A DNA stretch of 64,000 nucleotides from Sutcliffiella horikoshii (GCF_021991925.1 NZ_RXZI01000004.1:1-64000); one strand, 5' to 3'. Shown: positions 49,210-58,131, counted from the first letter of the stretch. Program-made: numbers and translations. Notes: a model not told the origin generated them from the sequence alone.

Positions 49210-50427
49210 CTATTTAAGTGATGCAATTTTTCGTTTGACAACCCCTTGTACATATAAGTAGGCAAAGACAATTCCCCCAACAAGGACAATCGCCATTTCC
49301 AGCCACGTTGCCACAAAAACCAACAGTGCTGTGAGGATTATCACTTGAGAGATGAGTATCAAGGTTATCATTTTGGTAAAAGCATGTACTCGATGTTCTT
49401 CCTTAACCGGATAGATGGAAAGCCACAGTTTGTTATAATGATGTCTCCACATTGGGATAAGCTGAAATCCGGTCAGATATAGAACAAGCACCGGTACCAG
49501 ATAGGTTGCATAGCCCACAGGAAGCGTCAGAAGAAGGACACCACCAATAATCAGCAGGCGAAGATATAATCCGAAATAGTCACCTGAACGAAGGAAAGTT
49601 CGTAAGTACAGGTAGTGAAAAGATTTCTCTTTTGCGTACGGTGTGAAAGACAAGATAAAGTCGAGCCATCTTCTCCTTTTGACTTTTTCTTTCAAGCCCG
49701 GCACATCCACGAACAGGTTTGCCACCCGATAGAATAACTGCATTCTTTTCGTTTCATTTTCAATCAAGAGGTCCCATTTCCAATTCATCTTTTGCGAAGC
49801 CTTTTGGAAATATAAAAGGAGCATCACCATCACGCCAATAATTACTCCAATGAAGAGGAAGCTCGCTTCAGAAAAAACAAGATACAGTAAACCGAAATTT
49901 AGTGCAAGCCTGATCCACCAGTCCGTCAGCCTCACTTTTCTATCTGTATAGAAATTTACAAGCCATGTCATCCACAGGTTCCAGGCTTTCATCCCAAGCA
50001 ATAATAGAAGAATGGCTAAAAGTGTTTGGAATGTAGCATTTGTCAATGTGAAGAATAATGGCACGGATACACCAAAAACCAATAAAAGAAAATAACTTTC
50101 TAACACGATGGAATAAAGAAATGATTTCTTTATATACGGCTTCAACTTTTCTTCCAATGGGAGCAAAAACACAAGGTCCGGGTCCTTTAAAAATGTATGT
50201 ATGCTACCTCTGGTCATCAATAAGGCAAGTAACGCACCCATGAGCCATGCATATGGAAAATCAGGCGGGACAATCTCCAGCCAGTTCTGATAGGCTAGGG
50301 CGAGGCCGCTCAGTAGAAAAATCATCACGATGACGAGGTGATCGTTGAACATATATCTTAAATATCTGCGAGTATCCTTTACATATTGACTGAATCTGGA
50401 CTTCCAGAGCTGATCGACATTAAACAT
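49210..50427 (-). CDS. ecsB: ABC transporter permease EcsB
   Basis: A 405-aa integral membrane protein with about ten hydrophobic segments and the EcsB family N-terminus (FNVDQLWKSRFSQYVKDTRRY). EcsAB affects protein secretion, competence and peptide-pheromone processing in B. subtilis and is proposed to export peptides or lipids. ATG at 50427 overlaps the ecsA stop by 8 bases, with AAAGGAAGAG in front. Confidence 0.9.
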   Translation of the reverse strand: MFNVDQLWKSRFSQYVKDTRRYLRYMFNDHLVIVMIFLLSGLALAYQNWLEIVPPDFPYAWLMGALLALLMTRGSIHTFLKDPDLVFLLPLEEKLKPYIKKSFLYSIVLESYFLLLVFGVSVPLFFTLTNATFQTLLAILLLLLGMKAWNLWMTWLVNFYTDRKVRLTDWWIRLALNFGLLYLVFSEASFLFIGVIIGVMVMLLLYFQKASQKMNWKWDLLIENETKRMQLFYRVANLFVDVPGLKEKVKRRRWLDFILSFTPYAKEKSFHYLYLRTFLRSGDYFGLYLRLLIIGGVLLLTLPVGYATYLVPVLVLYLTGFQLIPMWRHHYNKLWLSIYPVKEEHRVHAFTKMITLILISQVIILTALLVFVATWLEMAIVLVGGIVFAYLYVQGVVKRKIASLK

Positions 50428-51160
50428 TGCTCTCTTCCTTTGTCAGCTGGATATAAAGATCATCTAAGGAAGCCATCGGCATTTGGAACTGCTGTCTAAG
50501 TTCTTGAAGCGTTCCTTTTGCCCGTACTTCTCCCTCATGCAGGATGACGAAGGAATCGCAGTACTTCTCCGCAGTTGCGAGGATATGCGTCGACATGAGG
50601 ATACCGGCTCCACTCTTTTTCGCTTTGTCCATGATTTCTAAAAGGGAATGGATAGCAAGTGGATCTAAGCCTACAAATGGCTCGTCCACAATGTATAACT
50701 TTGGTTCAATCAAAAAAGCTGCAAGAATCATCACCTTTTGCTTCATTCCCTTAGAGAAATGTGCCGGAAACCACTTTAGGCGTTTTTCCATACGAAATTC
50801 CTTCAATAATGGATGGAGGCGTTCTTCAAAAGTTTCCTTTGATAAGCCATATGCCATCGCCGTTAATTCAAGATGTTCATATAACGTCAGCTCATCATAT
50901 AAAATTGGCGTTTCCGGAATAAAGGTGAAAGTCGAGCGATATTTAGTCGTATCTTCTTGAATGGAAATGCCATCAATTTTGATGGAGCCCTTCTTCGGCT
51001 CCATCGTCCCAATCACATGCTTGATCGTCGTACTCTTCCCGGCCCCATTAAGCCCAATCAATCCGACCAGCTCATTTCGCTTCACCTCAAACGAAATATC
51101 CTTCAACACCGCCTGATTCGTATACCCACCAGTCAACCCGCTAATCTCCAATAAACTCAC
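50420..51160 (-). CDS. ecsA: ABC transporter ATP-binding protein EcsA
   Basis: A 246-aa ABC ATPase: Walker A GLNGAGKSTT, signature FSKGMKQKV (the variant typical of EcsA and drug-export ATPases), Walker B LYIVDEPFVGLDP and the H-loop in STHILA. It energises EcsB. AAAGGGTAGG precedes ATG at 51160. It is first in its operon; the 750-base upstream gap has no gene. Confidence 0.93.
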   Translation of the reverse strand: MSLLEISGLTGGYTNQAVLKDISFEVKRNELVGLIGLNGAGKSTTIKHVIGTMEPKKGSIKIDGISIQEDTTKYRSTFTFIPETPILYDELTLYEHLELTAMAYGLSKETFEERLHPLLKEFRMEKRLKWFPAHFSKGMKQKVMILAAFLIEPKLYIVDEPFVGLDPLAIHSLLEIMDKAKKSGAGILMSTHILATAEKYCDSFVILHEGEVRAKGTLQELRQQFQMPMASLDDLYIQLTKEESNV

Positions 51161-51220
51161 ATCAACCTACCCTTTCTGCCAACCATTTTATGTATAGAGT
51201 ATAGGTACTACATGGAGGGC

Positions 51221-51255
51221 GAAATTCCTTCAAGGGTCTGACCCCCTTTCAAAAT
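51221..51255. other. AGGGTCTGACCCC palindromic motif in the ecsA-hit gap
   Basis: The segment CAAGGGTCTGACCCCCTTTC contains the inverted pair GGGTC / GACCC around T-bases. Short palindromes of this type occur scattered in bacilli. No gene or promoter can be assigned to it. Confidence 0.4.
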
Positions 51256-51393
51256 TTAATCCCCCTGTAACCTATATGAAATAAAACCTTATAATTAAAT
51301 TTTACCATAACATAATTTAAACGAAAGTGCGCATGATATGTAAGGAAGGGGAATGAGGGGCTCTTATACAAGCCTTAGTTGACTTCTTTGTAG

Positions 51394-51765
51394 ATGAGGT
51401 GACTGTCAAAGACAGTTTTGCTTTGATCTAGATAAAGTTACACATTTCTATTGTCGTTGCGGGACTTAACCGACTGCAACTACACGATCATCTGTAACGT
51501 AACTCCGATTGATGAAGAAATGAGGTGCTTACGGGCGACACTTTACTCTAAAGTCGTAACCTGTGATTGATTCATTCTGAAAATGAGGTGTTCGTTAAAG
51601 AGACTTTCAGTCGATAGCCGCGTTACTAAAGTTGTAAAACTCAGTAACAAGGGGATGGTTGTCTTGAACAGGAAAGCTGACCACTAGACACATTTTTAAA
51701 ATCAAATGAGGTGTTCATCAAACACAGTTATTTGAAAGCTAAAATGTTGTTTGTAAGCTTCTCCT
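51394..51765 (+). repeat. Decayed array of ATGAGGTG boxes, period about 62 bases
   Basis: The 8-mer ATGAGGTG occurs at 51394, 51520, 51583 and 51706: spacings 126, 63 and 123, close to multiples of 62. Three of the boxes are followed by related text (TTCGTTAAAGAGACTTT, TTCATCAAACACAGTTA, ACTGTCAAAGACAGTTT). A degenerate intermediate copy can be seen near 51456 (GTTGCGGGACTTAACCGAC against GAGGTGCTTACGGGCGAC). It occupies most of the gene-free 51161-51911 interval. Function unknown. Confidence 0.6.
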
Positions 51766-51807
51766 TATTCAGATAGAGAAGCTTGTTGCCTCTCTTCCCT
51801 TTCTTCG

Positions 51808-51833
51808 CAAGCAGGAGCTCCGGCTCTTGCTTG
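51808..51833 (+). other. Hairpin upstream of hit
   Basis: CAAGCAGGAGC / GCTCTTGCTTG with a 4-base loop and one mismatch. The following TTGTTTCATTT is only partly T-rich, so it is a weak terminator or leader structure 78 bases before the hit start. Confidence 0.5.
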
Positions 51834-51911
51834 TTTCATTTGCATAGAACATTATTAGGCTCCATGTCCAAAACATGGTAAAATAGATAAAACTAATTAC
51901 TGAGGTGATCC

Positions 51912-52337
51912 ATGATGAGTGATTGTATTTTCTGTAAAATAATCGATGGTGATATTCCTGCCGCAAAGGTTTATGAAGACGAGCATGTGCTCGCTTTTCT
52001 TGACATCAGCCAGGTAACAAAAGGTCATACGCTAGTCATTCCTAAAGTACATAAAGAAAACATCTATGAACTAACACCAGAAATAGCAGAAAACCTTTTC
52101 AAAGTGGTACCGAAAATCGCCAATTCCATTAAAGAAAAGTTCGAACCAATCGGGTTGAACTTGTTGAATAACAATGGGGAAGCTGCCGGGCAGTCTGTTT
52201 TCCATTATCACCTTCATATCCTGCCACGCTACGGCAAGGGCGACGGTTTTGGAGCAGTGTGGAAATCAAATGAAAGTGACTATACTCCTCAAGATCTGCA
52301 AGAAATAGCTTCCCAAATTAAAGAAGGCGTAAAATAA
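51912..52337 (+). CDS. hit: HIT-family nucleotide-binding hydrolase
   Basis: A 141-aa histidine-triad protein. The N-terminal CIFCKIIDGDIPA has a CxxC-like pair, the catalytic triad is HYHLHILPRY near residues 97-106, and LVIPKVHKEN is typical. HIT proteins hydrolyse adenosine 5'-monophosphoramidates and related dinucleotides. The ribosome site TGAGGTG lies 4 bases before the ATG, and a second ATG follows. Neighbouring ecsA (divergent) is the B. subtilis arrangement. Confidence 0.94.
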   Translation: MMSDCIFCKIIDGDIPAAKVYEDEHVLAFLDISQVTKGHTLVIPKVHKENIYELTPEIAENLFKVVPKIANSIKEKFEPIGLNLLNNNGEAAGQSVFHYHLHILPRYGKGDGFGAVWKSNESDYTPQDLQEIASQIKEGVK

Positions 52338-52342
52338 GAAAG

Positions 52343-52377
52343 AAAATGACGCGGGAGCAACTCTCCCGCGTCATTTT
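52343..52377 (+). terminator. Bidirectional terminator after hit
   Basis: AAAATGACGCGGGAG / CTCCCGCGTCATTTT with a 5-base loop, between converging genes. Confidence 0.92.
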
Positions 52378-52409
52378 ACTTAAGAACACCCCATAGTTTG
52401 CTAACCACA

Positions 52410-53288
52410 TCAAAATGATCTTTTCATCTCCCCCACTGAAACAATGGTTTCTACCTCTTTCCAGTCCGAGTGATCAAACGTGTGGGTGCATTCAGACTCC
52501 AAGTAATCCTCCACATAATCTCTATATCTTCTGTCCCACCTTAATAAGTGGATAAATTCTTCCCGCGTTCCTTTATGTTCCACAGCTACTTTCAACTCGT
52601 TTAACATATCACTTTGCCAAACGGAAGGAAGTGGGCTGTTCCCAGGAATATCCGCAAACCTGCGCATTTTCCCCTCCCATAACAGGGCTTGAGGCTTATA
52701 GTAGGCATAGACCCGCTCAAAAACTTCTCCGGTATCCAAATGCACTTTCTGGCCGGAGTGCTCCCTCAGTTCATAATCTATTTCGGTAGAGTTGATCAGT
52801 TCCAACTGCTTTTTATCAATGAACGTCAACCATACCTCTGCGACGGCACCTTTTACAGGGGCGATGACTGCAGGCAATGAACCATATGGAGCTAAAAATG
52901 GGGCATATACAATATCTGAATCCAGCACTTTCCCCTTCAGACAAAGCATAAAGTCATCTTCCTCCGGTCGCAGTCCAAATTTATATTGAAGCTGTGCCAG
53001 GCAGACATTCGATCCATAAGCAACTACTGGAACTTTAGATGACAGTCCATCTTCTAGTAAAACTTCTTCCACCTTTTTTACGTTAGCGCTTTGAAAAGCA
53101 AGACTGCCCAATACATGATCCATATTGGGAAAGTGGATCGAATGCTGCTCGACAGGGAGGCCTTGTTCCGCCTCCATTCGATGGGCTTTTCCCTTCCAAT
53201 ACAAAAATGAAGTGGCAGGTCTTGGGCCAGGATAAATATCCGGGTGATCATATGGACTTACATCAAAAGGCTTTTTTTCACGATACAT
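52410..53288 (-). CDS. Uncharacterised protein with AYGSN motif (gamma-glutamylcyclotransferase-like?)
   Basis: A 292-aa soluble protein not recognised with confidence. A central VVAYGSNVCLAQL (about residues 87-99) resembles the YGSN glycine loop of gamma-glutamylcyclotransferase/AIG2-like folds, and VWLTFIDKKQLELINSTE and RVYAYYKP would fit such a fold. No signal peptide or membrane segment. TTAGGAG lies 7 bases before ATG at 53288. It sits between hit and serC, where B. subtilis has no such gene, so it is a local addition. No enzyme activity should be assumed. Confidence 0.7.
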   Translation of the reverse strand: MYREKKPFDVSPYDHPDIYPGPRPATSFLYWKGKAHRMEAEQGLPVEQHSIHFPNMDHVLGSLAFQSANVKKVEEVLLEDGLSSKVPVVAYGSNVCLAQLQYKFGLRPEEDDFMLCLKGKVLDSDIVYAPFLAPYGSLPAVIAPVKGAVAEVWLTFIDKKQLELINSTEIDYELREHSGQKVHLDTGEVFERVYAYYKPQALLWEGKMRRFADIPGNSPLPSVWQSDMLNELKVAVEHKGTREEFIHLLRWDRRYRDYVEDYLESECTHTFDHSDWKEVETIVSVGEMKRSF

Positions 53289-53389
53289 GTTAAAACTCCT
53301 AACGTTTTTCTAAATCTTTCATGTATTCTAACACAATCCATGATAGGATATATATTAATATTTTCAGAATACTTTAGGGGGTTAATAGG

Positions 53390-54472
53390 ATGAAGCGTGT
53401 CTATAACTTTAATGCAGGACCTGCTGCACTGCCAAAGGAAGTACTAAAGAGAGCTCAACAGGAGTTATTGGATTTTGATACTTCTGGCATGTCCGTGATG
53501 GAATTGAGTCATCGGAGCAAGGAGTACGAAAAGGTTCACAATAAAGCAACAACCCTATTAAAAGAACTAATGCATATCCCAGAAGACTACGAGGTTCTCT
53601 TCATGCAAGGTGGCGCGAGTCTCCAGTTTACTGCTATTCCCATGAATTTTCTTCCCACGGGAAAAAAGGGGAATTATAGTCTAACTGGCTCGTGGTCTGA
53701 AAAAGCCTTGAAGGAAGCTCAGAAACTCGGAGAGACACATATAGCCTCTTCCACAAAAGAAACCGGATATACGGATGTTCCAGCTCAATTAGAGCTATCT
53801 GAGAATCCGGCCTATCTACATATCACAAGCAATAATACCATTTTCGGTACCCAGTGGCGGAGTTTTCCTACCATATCAACGGATGTACCATTTATTGCAG
53901 ATATGTCGAGTGATATTCTGAGCAGGACGATCAATGTGAGAGATTTCTCCCTCATTTATGCTGGTGCCCAGAAAAACCTCGGTCCTTCAGGTGTGACAGT
54001 GGTTGTAATCAAGAAGGAATTACTGGAGAGTTGTCCAGATAACATCCCGACCATGTTGAATTATCAGACCTTTGCCAAGAACAGGTCCCTTTATAACACC
54101 CCTCCCACTTTTTCCATCTATATGTTGTCTCTTGTATTGGAATGGGTGGCGGAACAGGGAGGTGTGGAGGAGATAGAAAAGAACAATCAAAAGAAGGCTG
54201 ACCTTCTATATGGAGCTATTGATGATAGCAACGGTTTCTTTATCGGCCATGCGAAAAAAGAAGCAAGATCCCACATGAATGTAACCTTTAACCTCTCCAC
54301 ACAAGAACTTACAGCCTCCTTTCTGGCTGAGGTTAAAGAGCAGGGCTTTGTCGGACTTGGAGGACATCGTATGGTTGGTGGCTGTAGAGCGTCCATTTAT
54401 AATGCCGTCCCACTAGAATCATGTGAGGCATTGGCAGAATTCATGTATGGTTTCCGAACCAAATATAGTTAA
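53390..54472 (+). CDS. serC: Phosphoserine aminotransferase
   Basis: A 360-aa class V PLP aminotransferase of serine biosynthesis (3-phosphohydroxypyruvate to phosphoserine). N-terminal YNFNAGPAALP, then SHRSKEY, SSDILSR and the PLP-lysine in AGAQKNLGPSG, and the C-terminal GGHRMVGGCRASIYN are all typical. AGGGGGTTAATAGG precedes the ATG. A small CCCTTTT / AAAAGGGG hairpin follows at 54486-54503 without a T run. Confidence 0.96.
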   Translation: MKRVYNFNAGPAALPKEVLKRAQQELLDFDTSGMSVMELSHRSKEYEKVHNKATTLLKELMHIPEDYEVLFMQGGASLQFTAIPMNFLPTGKKGNYSLTGSWSEKALKEAQKLGETHIASSTKETGYTDVPAQLELSENPAYLHITSNNTIFGTQWRSFPTISTDVPFIADMSSDILSRTINVRDFSLIYAGAQKNLGPSGVTVVVIKKELLESCPDNIPTMLNYQTFAKNRSLYNTPPTFSIYMLSLVLEWVAEQGGVEEIEKNNQKKADLLYGAIDDSNGFFIGHAKKEARSHMNVTFNLSTQELTASFLAEVKEQGFVGLGGHRMVGGCRASIYNAVPLESCEALAEFMYGFRTKYS

Positions 54473-54574
54473 TGGCAAGCATTACCCTTTTCAAAAGGGG
54501 GAATATTTACTATACTAGTACCTAATAATTCGCATTAGACAACGAGTGTACTAATGGGGTTATAAAAAGAAGAC

Positions 54575-54597
54575 TAGATTAGTTGAGGAGAGATGAG
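54575..54597 (+). promoter_or_regulatory. TRAP-type binding site over the trpP ribosome binding site
   Basis: TAG, TAG, GAG, GAG and GAG stand at 54575, 54580, 54585, 54590 and 54595, each separated by exactly two bases, and the start codon follows two bases later. This is the classical pattern for the tryptophan-activated RNA-binding attenuation protein, which covers the Shine-Dalgarno of trpP in B. subtilis. AAG at 54570 and ATG at 54600 could be weak additional triplets in the same register. Confidence 0.8.
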
Positions 54598-54599
54598 AA

Positions 54600-55124
54600 A
54601 TGAAAACGAAGACTTTAGTGTCACTGGCTTTACTGGTTGGAATCGGTGCTGTATTGCACACGGTTGTACCAGGTTTTATCCTTGGTATGAAGCCTGATTT
54701 GGCTTTAACGATGATGTTTCTCGGAATTATGCTATTTCCAGAAAAGAAGAATGTATTACTTATTGGAATGGTGACCGGAATGATTTCCGCACTTACCACC
54801 ACTTTTCCGGGAGGGCAAATTCCAAATATCATTGACAAACCGATTACCGCATTCCTGTTTTTCTTCCTGCTTCTTGCAGTGAAAAAGGTCAACAAACCAC
54901 TAGTTAAAGCAGGACTTCTAACTGCAATCGGCACCCTCATTTCAGGAGCGATATTCTTATTATCCGCCCTGACACTTGTAGGTCTGCCAGGCGAAGGAAC
55001 GTTTGTATTTTTCATGGTGACAGCTGTACTTCCTGCTGTTGCAATGAATGTAGTAGTCATGATTATTCTCTATCCAATAGTAACAGGCATTGCAAGACGC
55101 TCCAACTTAGTTCCAGCAACATAA
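54600..55124 (+). CDS. trpP: Tryptophan transporter TrpP
   Basis: A 174-aa polytopic membrane protein with five or so hydrophobic segments and the TrpP (YhaG) signature region MKPDLALTMMFLGIMLFPEK (residues about 31-50) and FPGGQIPNIIDK. Proposed tryptophan importer. GAGGAGAG is the ribosome site and lies inside a TRAP triplet series, so translation should be blocked when tryptophan is plentiful. Follows serC, as in B. subtilis. Confidence 0.92.
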   Translation: MKTKTLVSLALLVGIGAVLHTVVPGFILGMKPDLALTMMFLGIMLFPEKKNVLLIGMVTGMISALTTTFPGGQIPNIIDKPITAFLFFFLLLAVKKVNKPLVKAGLLTAIGTLISGAIFLLSALTLVGLPGEGTFVFFMVTAVLPAVAMNVVVMIILYPIVTGIARRSNLVPAT

Positions 55125-55125
55125 T

Positions 55126-55165
55126 AAAAAGAGGGAAACTCCATTTTAGGAGTTTCCCTCTTTTT
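55126..55165 (+). terminator. Bidirectional terminator after trpP
   Basis: AAAAAGAGGGAAACTCC / GGAGTTTCCCTCTTTTT with a 6-base loop; serves both trpP and the converging small membrane protein gene. Confidence 0.92.
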
Positions 55166-55188
55166 GGTATTCCTATCATCTATTTCCT

Positions 55189-55380
55189 TTAAGCAATCCA
55201 GGTTGCAAGTACCGCCAACAAGAGGATGAACCCTCCCGCACCACTGATGGCAAGGGCTTTTTGTTGCAATACTCGTCTAGGTGGGTATGCCCCTGCTCTT
55301 TGCGCTGCAAGATAGTAGTTTCCCCCTCCAAAAAGAAGCAAAATGCTTATGGTGAATAATCCGAATGTTATGCCTGCCAA
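55189..55380 (-). CDS. Small membrane protein of unknown function
   Basis: A 63-aa protein with two membrane segments (about residues 3-20 and 42-62) joined by a basic loop with YPPRRVLQQK. TTG at 55380 follows GGGGGCGG by 6 bases. Not recognised. It is convergent with trpP and divergent from yhaH. A hairpin at 55403-55432 lies in its 5' leader. The rest of 55381-55686 is AT-rich and holds the yhaH promoter area, but no other gene. Confidence 0.65.
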   Translation of the reverse strand: MAGITFGLFTISILLLFGGGNYYLAAQRAGAYPPRRVLQQKALAISGAGGFILLLAVLATWIA

Positions 55381-55402
55381 TTTTGTCCGCCCCCTTTTCT
55401 TT

Positions 55403-55432
55403 CATAAGTATGCGGAGCAGTCTGCTCTTATG
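55403..55432 (-). promoter_or_regulatory. Leader hairpin upstream of the small membrane protein gene
   Basis: Outer pair CATAAG / CTTATG and inner pair GAGCA / TGCTC form a bulged stem 23 bases before the start codon. It could control translation or be a regulator site. Confidence 0.35.
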
Positions 55433-55686
55433 AAACAAGTTATCCTTCCTAGCCATTAAGTCCCATCATATACATTTATAATTTGGGTTTCATTGGCATC
55501 CTTTAAATGAGCTTTGGGAATAATAGAAGTATATGACCTTGCATGGTTCCAATTTATTGCCCCTTGTCGAAACAAACTCCATAAAAAAGTACGAAAAAAG
55601 AGGATTTTTTTTAGAAATGTTGAATTATATAATAATCTTAGGGTATTGAACTATACTTACATAATTTTTAATTCGAGGTGATTACT

Positions 55687-56052
55687 ATGAATGGGAAATC
55701 ATTCATCTATGGCGTTTTATTAGGAGGAGCTATTGCCGGCATTTCCACTTTACTGACAACCCCCGTTTCTGGTGCTGTCAGAAGAGAACAAGTTAAGGAT
55801 GCCGCACGCAATGTCCAAGCAACACTGGATGAATTGAAAAACGAAGCAATTCAGGTTAAGGATCAAGTAGCACAAGCGCTTGAGGAGGGCAAAGCAACGG
55901 TAGGAACCATTGCCGAAGAAATTCAAGTATCTGTTGATCTATGGCAAAATTCCATTAAAGCACATCAGGATTCCATTCAACAGAACATTGCAAATGTAGA
56001 AAAAGAATTGGAAAATCTTGAAAAAGAAATAGCAAAAAACTCAACAAAATAA
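55687..56052 (+). CDS. yhaH: YtxH-domain protein YhaH
   Basis: A 121-aa general-stress-type protein. An N-terminal glycine-rich hydrophobic segment (FIYGVLLGGAIAGISTLLTT) is followed by a long amphipathic helix of YtxH type, predicted coiled coil. ATG at 55687 is chosen, because GAGGTG lies 6 bases upstream and the earlier GTG is part of that box. Gene order matches B. subtilis yhaH between trpP and hpr. Function unknown. Confidence 0.85.
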   Translation: MNGKSFIYGVLLGGAIAGISTLLTTPVSGAVRREQVKDAARNVQATLDELKNEAIQVKDQVAQALEEGKATVGTIAEEIQVSVDLWQNSIKAHQDSIQQNIANVEKELENLEKEIAKNSTK

Positions 56053-56146
56053 AAAAATTTTAATTTTTTGTAAATTTTGACCTTTATTAATTTTTATTTT
56101 ATTGTCATAATAGATAGTAATATATTAGAAAAAAGTAGGTGAGTTT

Positions 56147-56746
56147 GTGAATACACAGAATGGACAATATTCATTAAAAGAAGCCATGCTATTCAGCCAG
56201 CGTGTTGCACAGCTTAGCAAAGCTCTTTGGAAAACAATAGAAAAGGATTGGCAGCAATGGATCAAGCCTTATGACTTAAATATTAATGAGCACCACATTC
56301 TATGGATTGCCTATCATCTGAAAGGAGCAAGTATTTCAGAGATTGCCAAGTTTGGAGTCATGCATGTCTCTACTGCATTTAACTTCTCCAAGAAATTAGA
56401 GGAAAGAGAATTGCTTCGCTTCTCCAAGAAAGAGAACGATAAACGCAATACGTATATCGAGCTTACTGAAAAAGGAGAGCAAATTCTTCTGGATTTGATG
56501 GAAAGCTATGATCCTAGCAAAAATTCGGTATTCAGTGGTGCATTGCCTATGCATGATTTATACGGAAAGTTTCCGGAACTGTTGGATATCATGTGTGTAA
56601 TACGTAATGTGTACGGGGAGGATTTCATGCAGATTTTTGAAAGGTCCTTCAACAACATTGAAGAGGACTTTGTAGAGGTTGATGGAAAGCTTTCAAAAAA
56701 AGAAGAAACACTTATAGAGAAAAATGAAAGCGTTACTTCTTCTTGA
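56147..56746 (+). CDS. scoC: Transition-state regulator ScoC (Hpr)
   Basis: A 199-aa MarR-family repressor. The winged helix lies at about residues 45-115 ([20 protein letters not shown], then [18 protein letters not shown]). ScoC represses protease and sporulation genes in the growth-to-stationary transition. GTG at 56147 with TAGGTGAG upstream. Its end overlaps the converging yhaI end by 14 bases. The C-terminal tail is acidic and longer-looking than needed for DNA binding. Confidence 0.94.
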   Translation: MNTQNGQYSLKEAMLFSQRVAQLSKALWKTIEKDWQQWIKPYDLNINEHHILWIAYHLKGASISEIAKFGVMHVSTAFNFSKKLEERELLRFSKKENDKRNTYIELTEKGEQILLDLMESYDPSKNSVFSGALPMHDLYGKFPELLDIMCVIRNVYGEDFMQIFERSFNNIEEDFVEVDGKLSKKEETLIEKNESVTSS

Positions 56747-57071
56747 TCAGCTTGTGAAATTCATCCATTAGTGAAGTGTAAAGCCCTTGCGATCTTAATG
56801 CATAAATGGTCTCTTCCCATGGTAAACCGGATGGCAAGGCTTGCCTGAATTGTATAAGAAGCGGAGTAAAAGTCACAAAACCTTCCGCTTTTTGTTTTTC
56901 CATCTCCTTGCTCAATTTTTCACATGTATGATATATAAATTCTACTTCCCTCCTGCTAAGCCTTACACGGATAATGAAAGCATCCCATGGGAAACGTTTA
57001 TGATCCAATTGTTTCAGCAATAACTCCATGTAGTATTCTAATGTTGCAAGTCTTTCTTCCAATTTACTCAT
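56733..57071 (-). CDS. yhaI: DUF1878 protein YhaI
   Basis: A 112-aa helical protein, typical YhaI with [17 protein letters not shown] at the N-terminus and [15 protein letters not shown] near the end. Soluble, function unknown. Its 3' end overlaps scoC by 14 bases in convergent orientation, so each stop codon lies within the other's coding sequence. Order follows B. subtilis. Confidence 0.85.
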   Translation of the reverse strand: MSKLEERLATLEYYMELLLKQLDHKRFPWDAFIIRVRLSRREVEFIYHTCEKLSKEMEKQKAEGFVTFTPLLIQFRQALPSGLPWEETIYALRSQGLYTSLMDEFHKLIKKK

Positions 57072-57281
57072 TCCTCGCTAAATCCAATTCTTTTTCGCAT
57101 TGAGCTATGGTAGTCAGCCACCTGCTTTTTTATATTTTACATCAAATCAATCCACTTACCAATATTTAGATGACTAAGTTGAAAAATAAATTACATTCAC
57201 CTATTGATTTTTTCATTTAAAAAGCTTACATTAATTTAGTAATTTTGATTACGACTAGCAATTACGGTAGGTGATTCAACT

Positions 57282-57836
57282 ATGAACTGTTGGAAATCCA
57301 TTGATATTTCAAGACAATATGGACTCCATCGCATTACACTTGTATCGTTTATCATCACTTTACTTTCGTTTATTGTGTTATTTTTATCTTTTAGCCTTAT
57401 GTATCATGACAGTACTGTTTCTTCAGCCAATTTTGGATGGTTCATCCTCGGGCTTGCAGGAATGTTCACCATGCACAAGTTATGTCATGTACTTCCGCTA
57501 ATTGCGACCAGAAACCAAGTAAAACTCAGATGGAAACTAAAGTGCTATATGCCTTATATGAAAATAAAAACTAAAAAACCTTTTACAAAAATTCAATCCT
57601 ACGCTGTTCTAATGGCTCCATTTGCCATTATTACGACTGCGTGCATCTTACTTGCCCACATCTTTCCAAGCTACTATCATTATTTCTCCATGCTTGCGGC
57701 AGTAAATATCGGGTTAAGTATTCCAGACTTTCTTTATATCAAACTGATACAACGGGCACCAAACAAATGCCAGATTGAAGAACTGGAAAACGGGTATGAT
57801 ATTCTAATAGTTAACGAGAATGAAATAGCGTCCTAG
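57282..57836 (+). CDS. yhaJ: DUF3267-like membrane protein (YhaJ-like)
   Basis: A 184-aa protein with four hydrophobic segments (about residues 20-42, 50-70, 108-130, 135-155). A histidine-rich TMHKLCHVLP follows the second segment at the position where related DUF3267 proteins have an HExxH-like motif. The glutamate is missing here, so protease activity is doubtful. TAGGTGATT precedes ATG at 57282. The symbol is by position next to yhaI and is tentative. The 57837-58131 gap contains only AT-rich promoter-like sequence for the next gene. Confidence 0.6.
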   Translation: MNCWKSIDISRQYGLHRITLVSFIITLLSFIVLFLSFSLMYHDSTVSSANFGWFILGLAGMFTMHKLCHVLPLIATRNQVKLRWKLKCYMPYMKIKTKKPFTKIQSYAVLMAPFAIITTACILLAHIFPSYYHYFSMLAAVNIGLSIPDFLYIKLIQRAPNKCQIEELENGYDILIVNENEIAS

Positions 57837-58131
57837 ATCACACATAATCATGGATGTTATTTCATTTTTTGTAAAGGTTGTTTTCGCATACACCATGCTG
57901 TCATGCTCTTTTCCTACTATATATCTTGCCTTTTTTAGAGTTTCTATTTTGTAAAAAGCCCCATTGCTGACTTTTTACTAGTGAACAGCCACAACACTTG
58001 AGAAAAGAGCTTTTGTAAAAATTTTGGAGTGTCAAGGTATCTTTTTTTTTCAAACTTTGATAAGGTAGAAGGCATAAGTATAAATTTCGTATAATAGTTT
58101 AAAAGCAAGCAAGCCACAAAGGAGGGATTTT

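Noticed and set aside
51161-51911. Riboswitch or T-box leader for hit or ecsA
   Set aside because: I searched for a T-box GGTGG/NCCA, SAM and purine-type conserved cores by eye and found none; the repeated ATGAGGTG boxes do not match a known aptamer.
54560-55060. 166-codon minus-strand open frame
   Set aside because: Antisense to trpP, which has clear family identity, start signals and a TRAP site. No independent evidence for the opposite strand.
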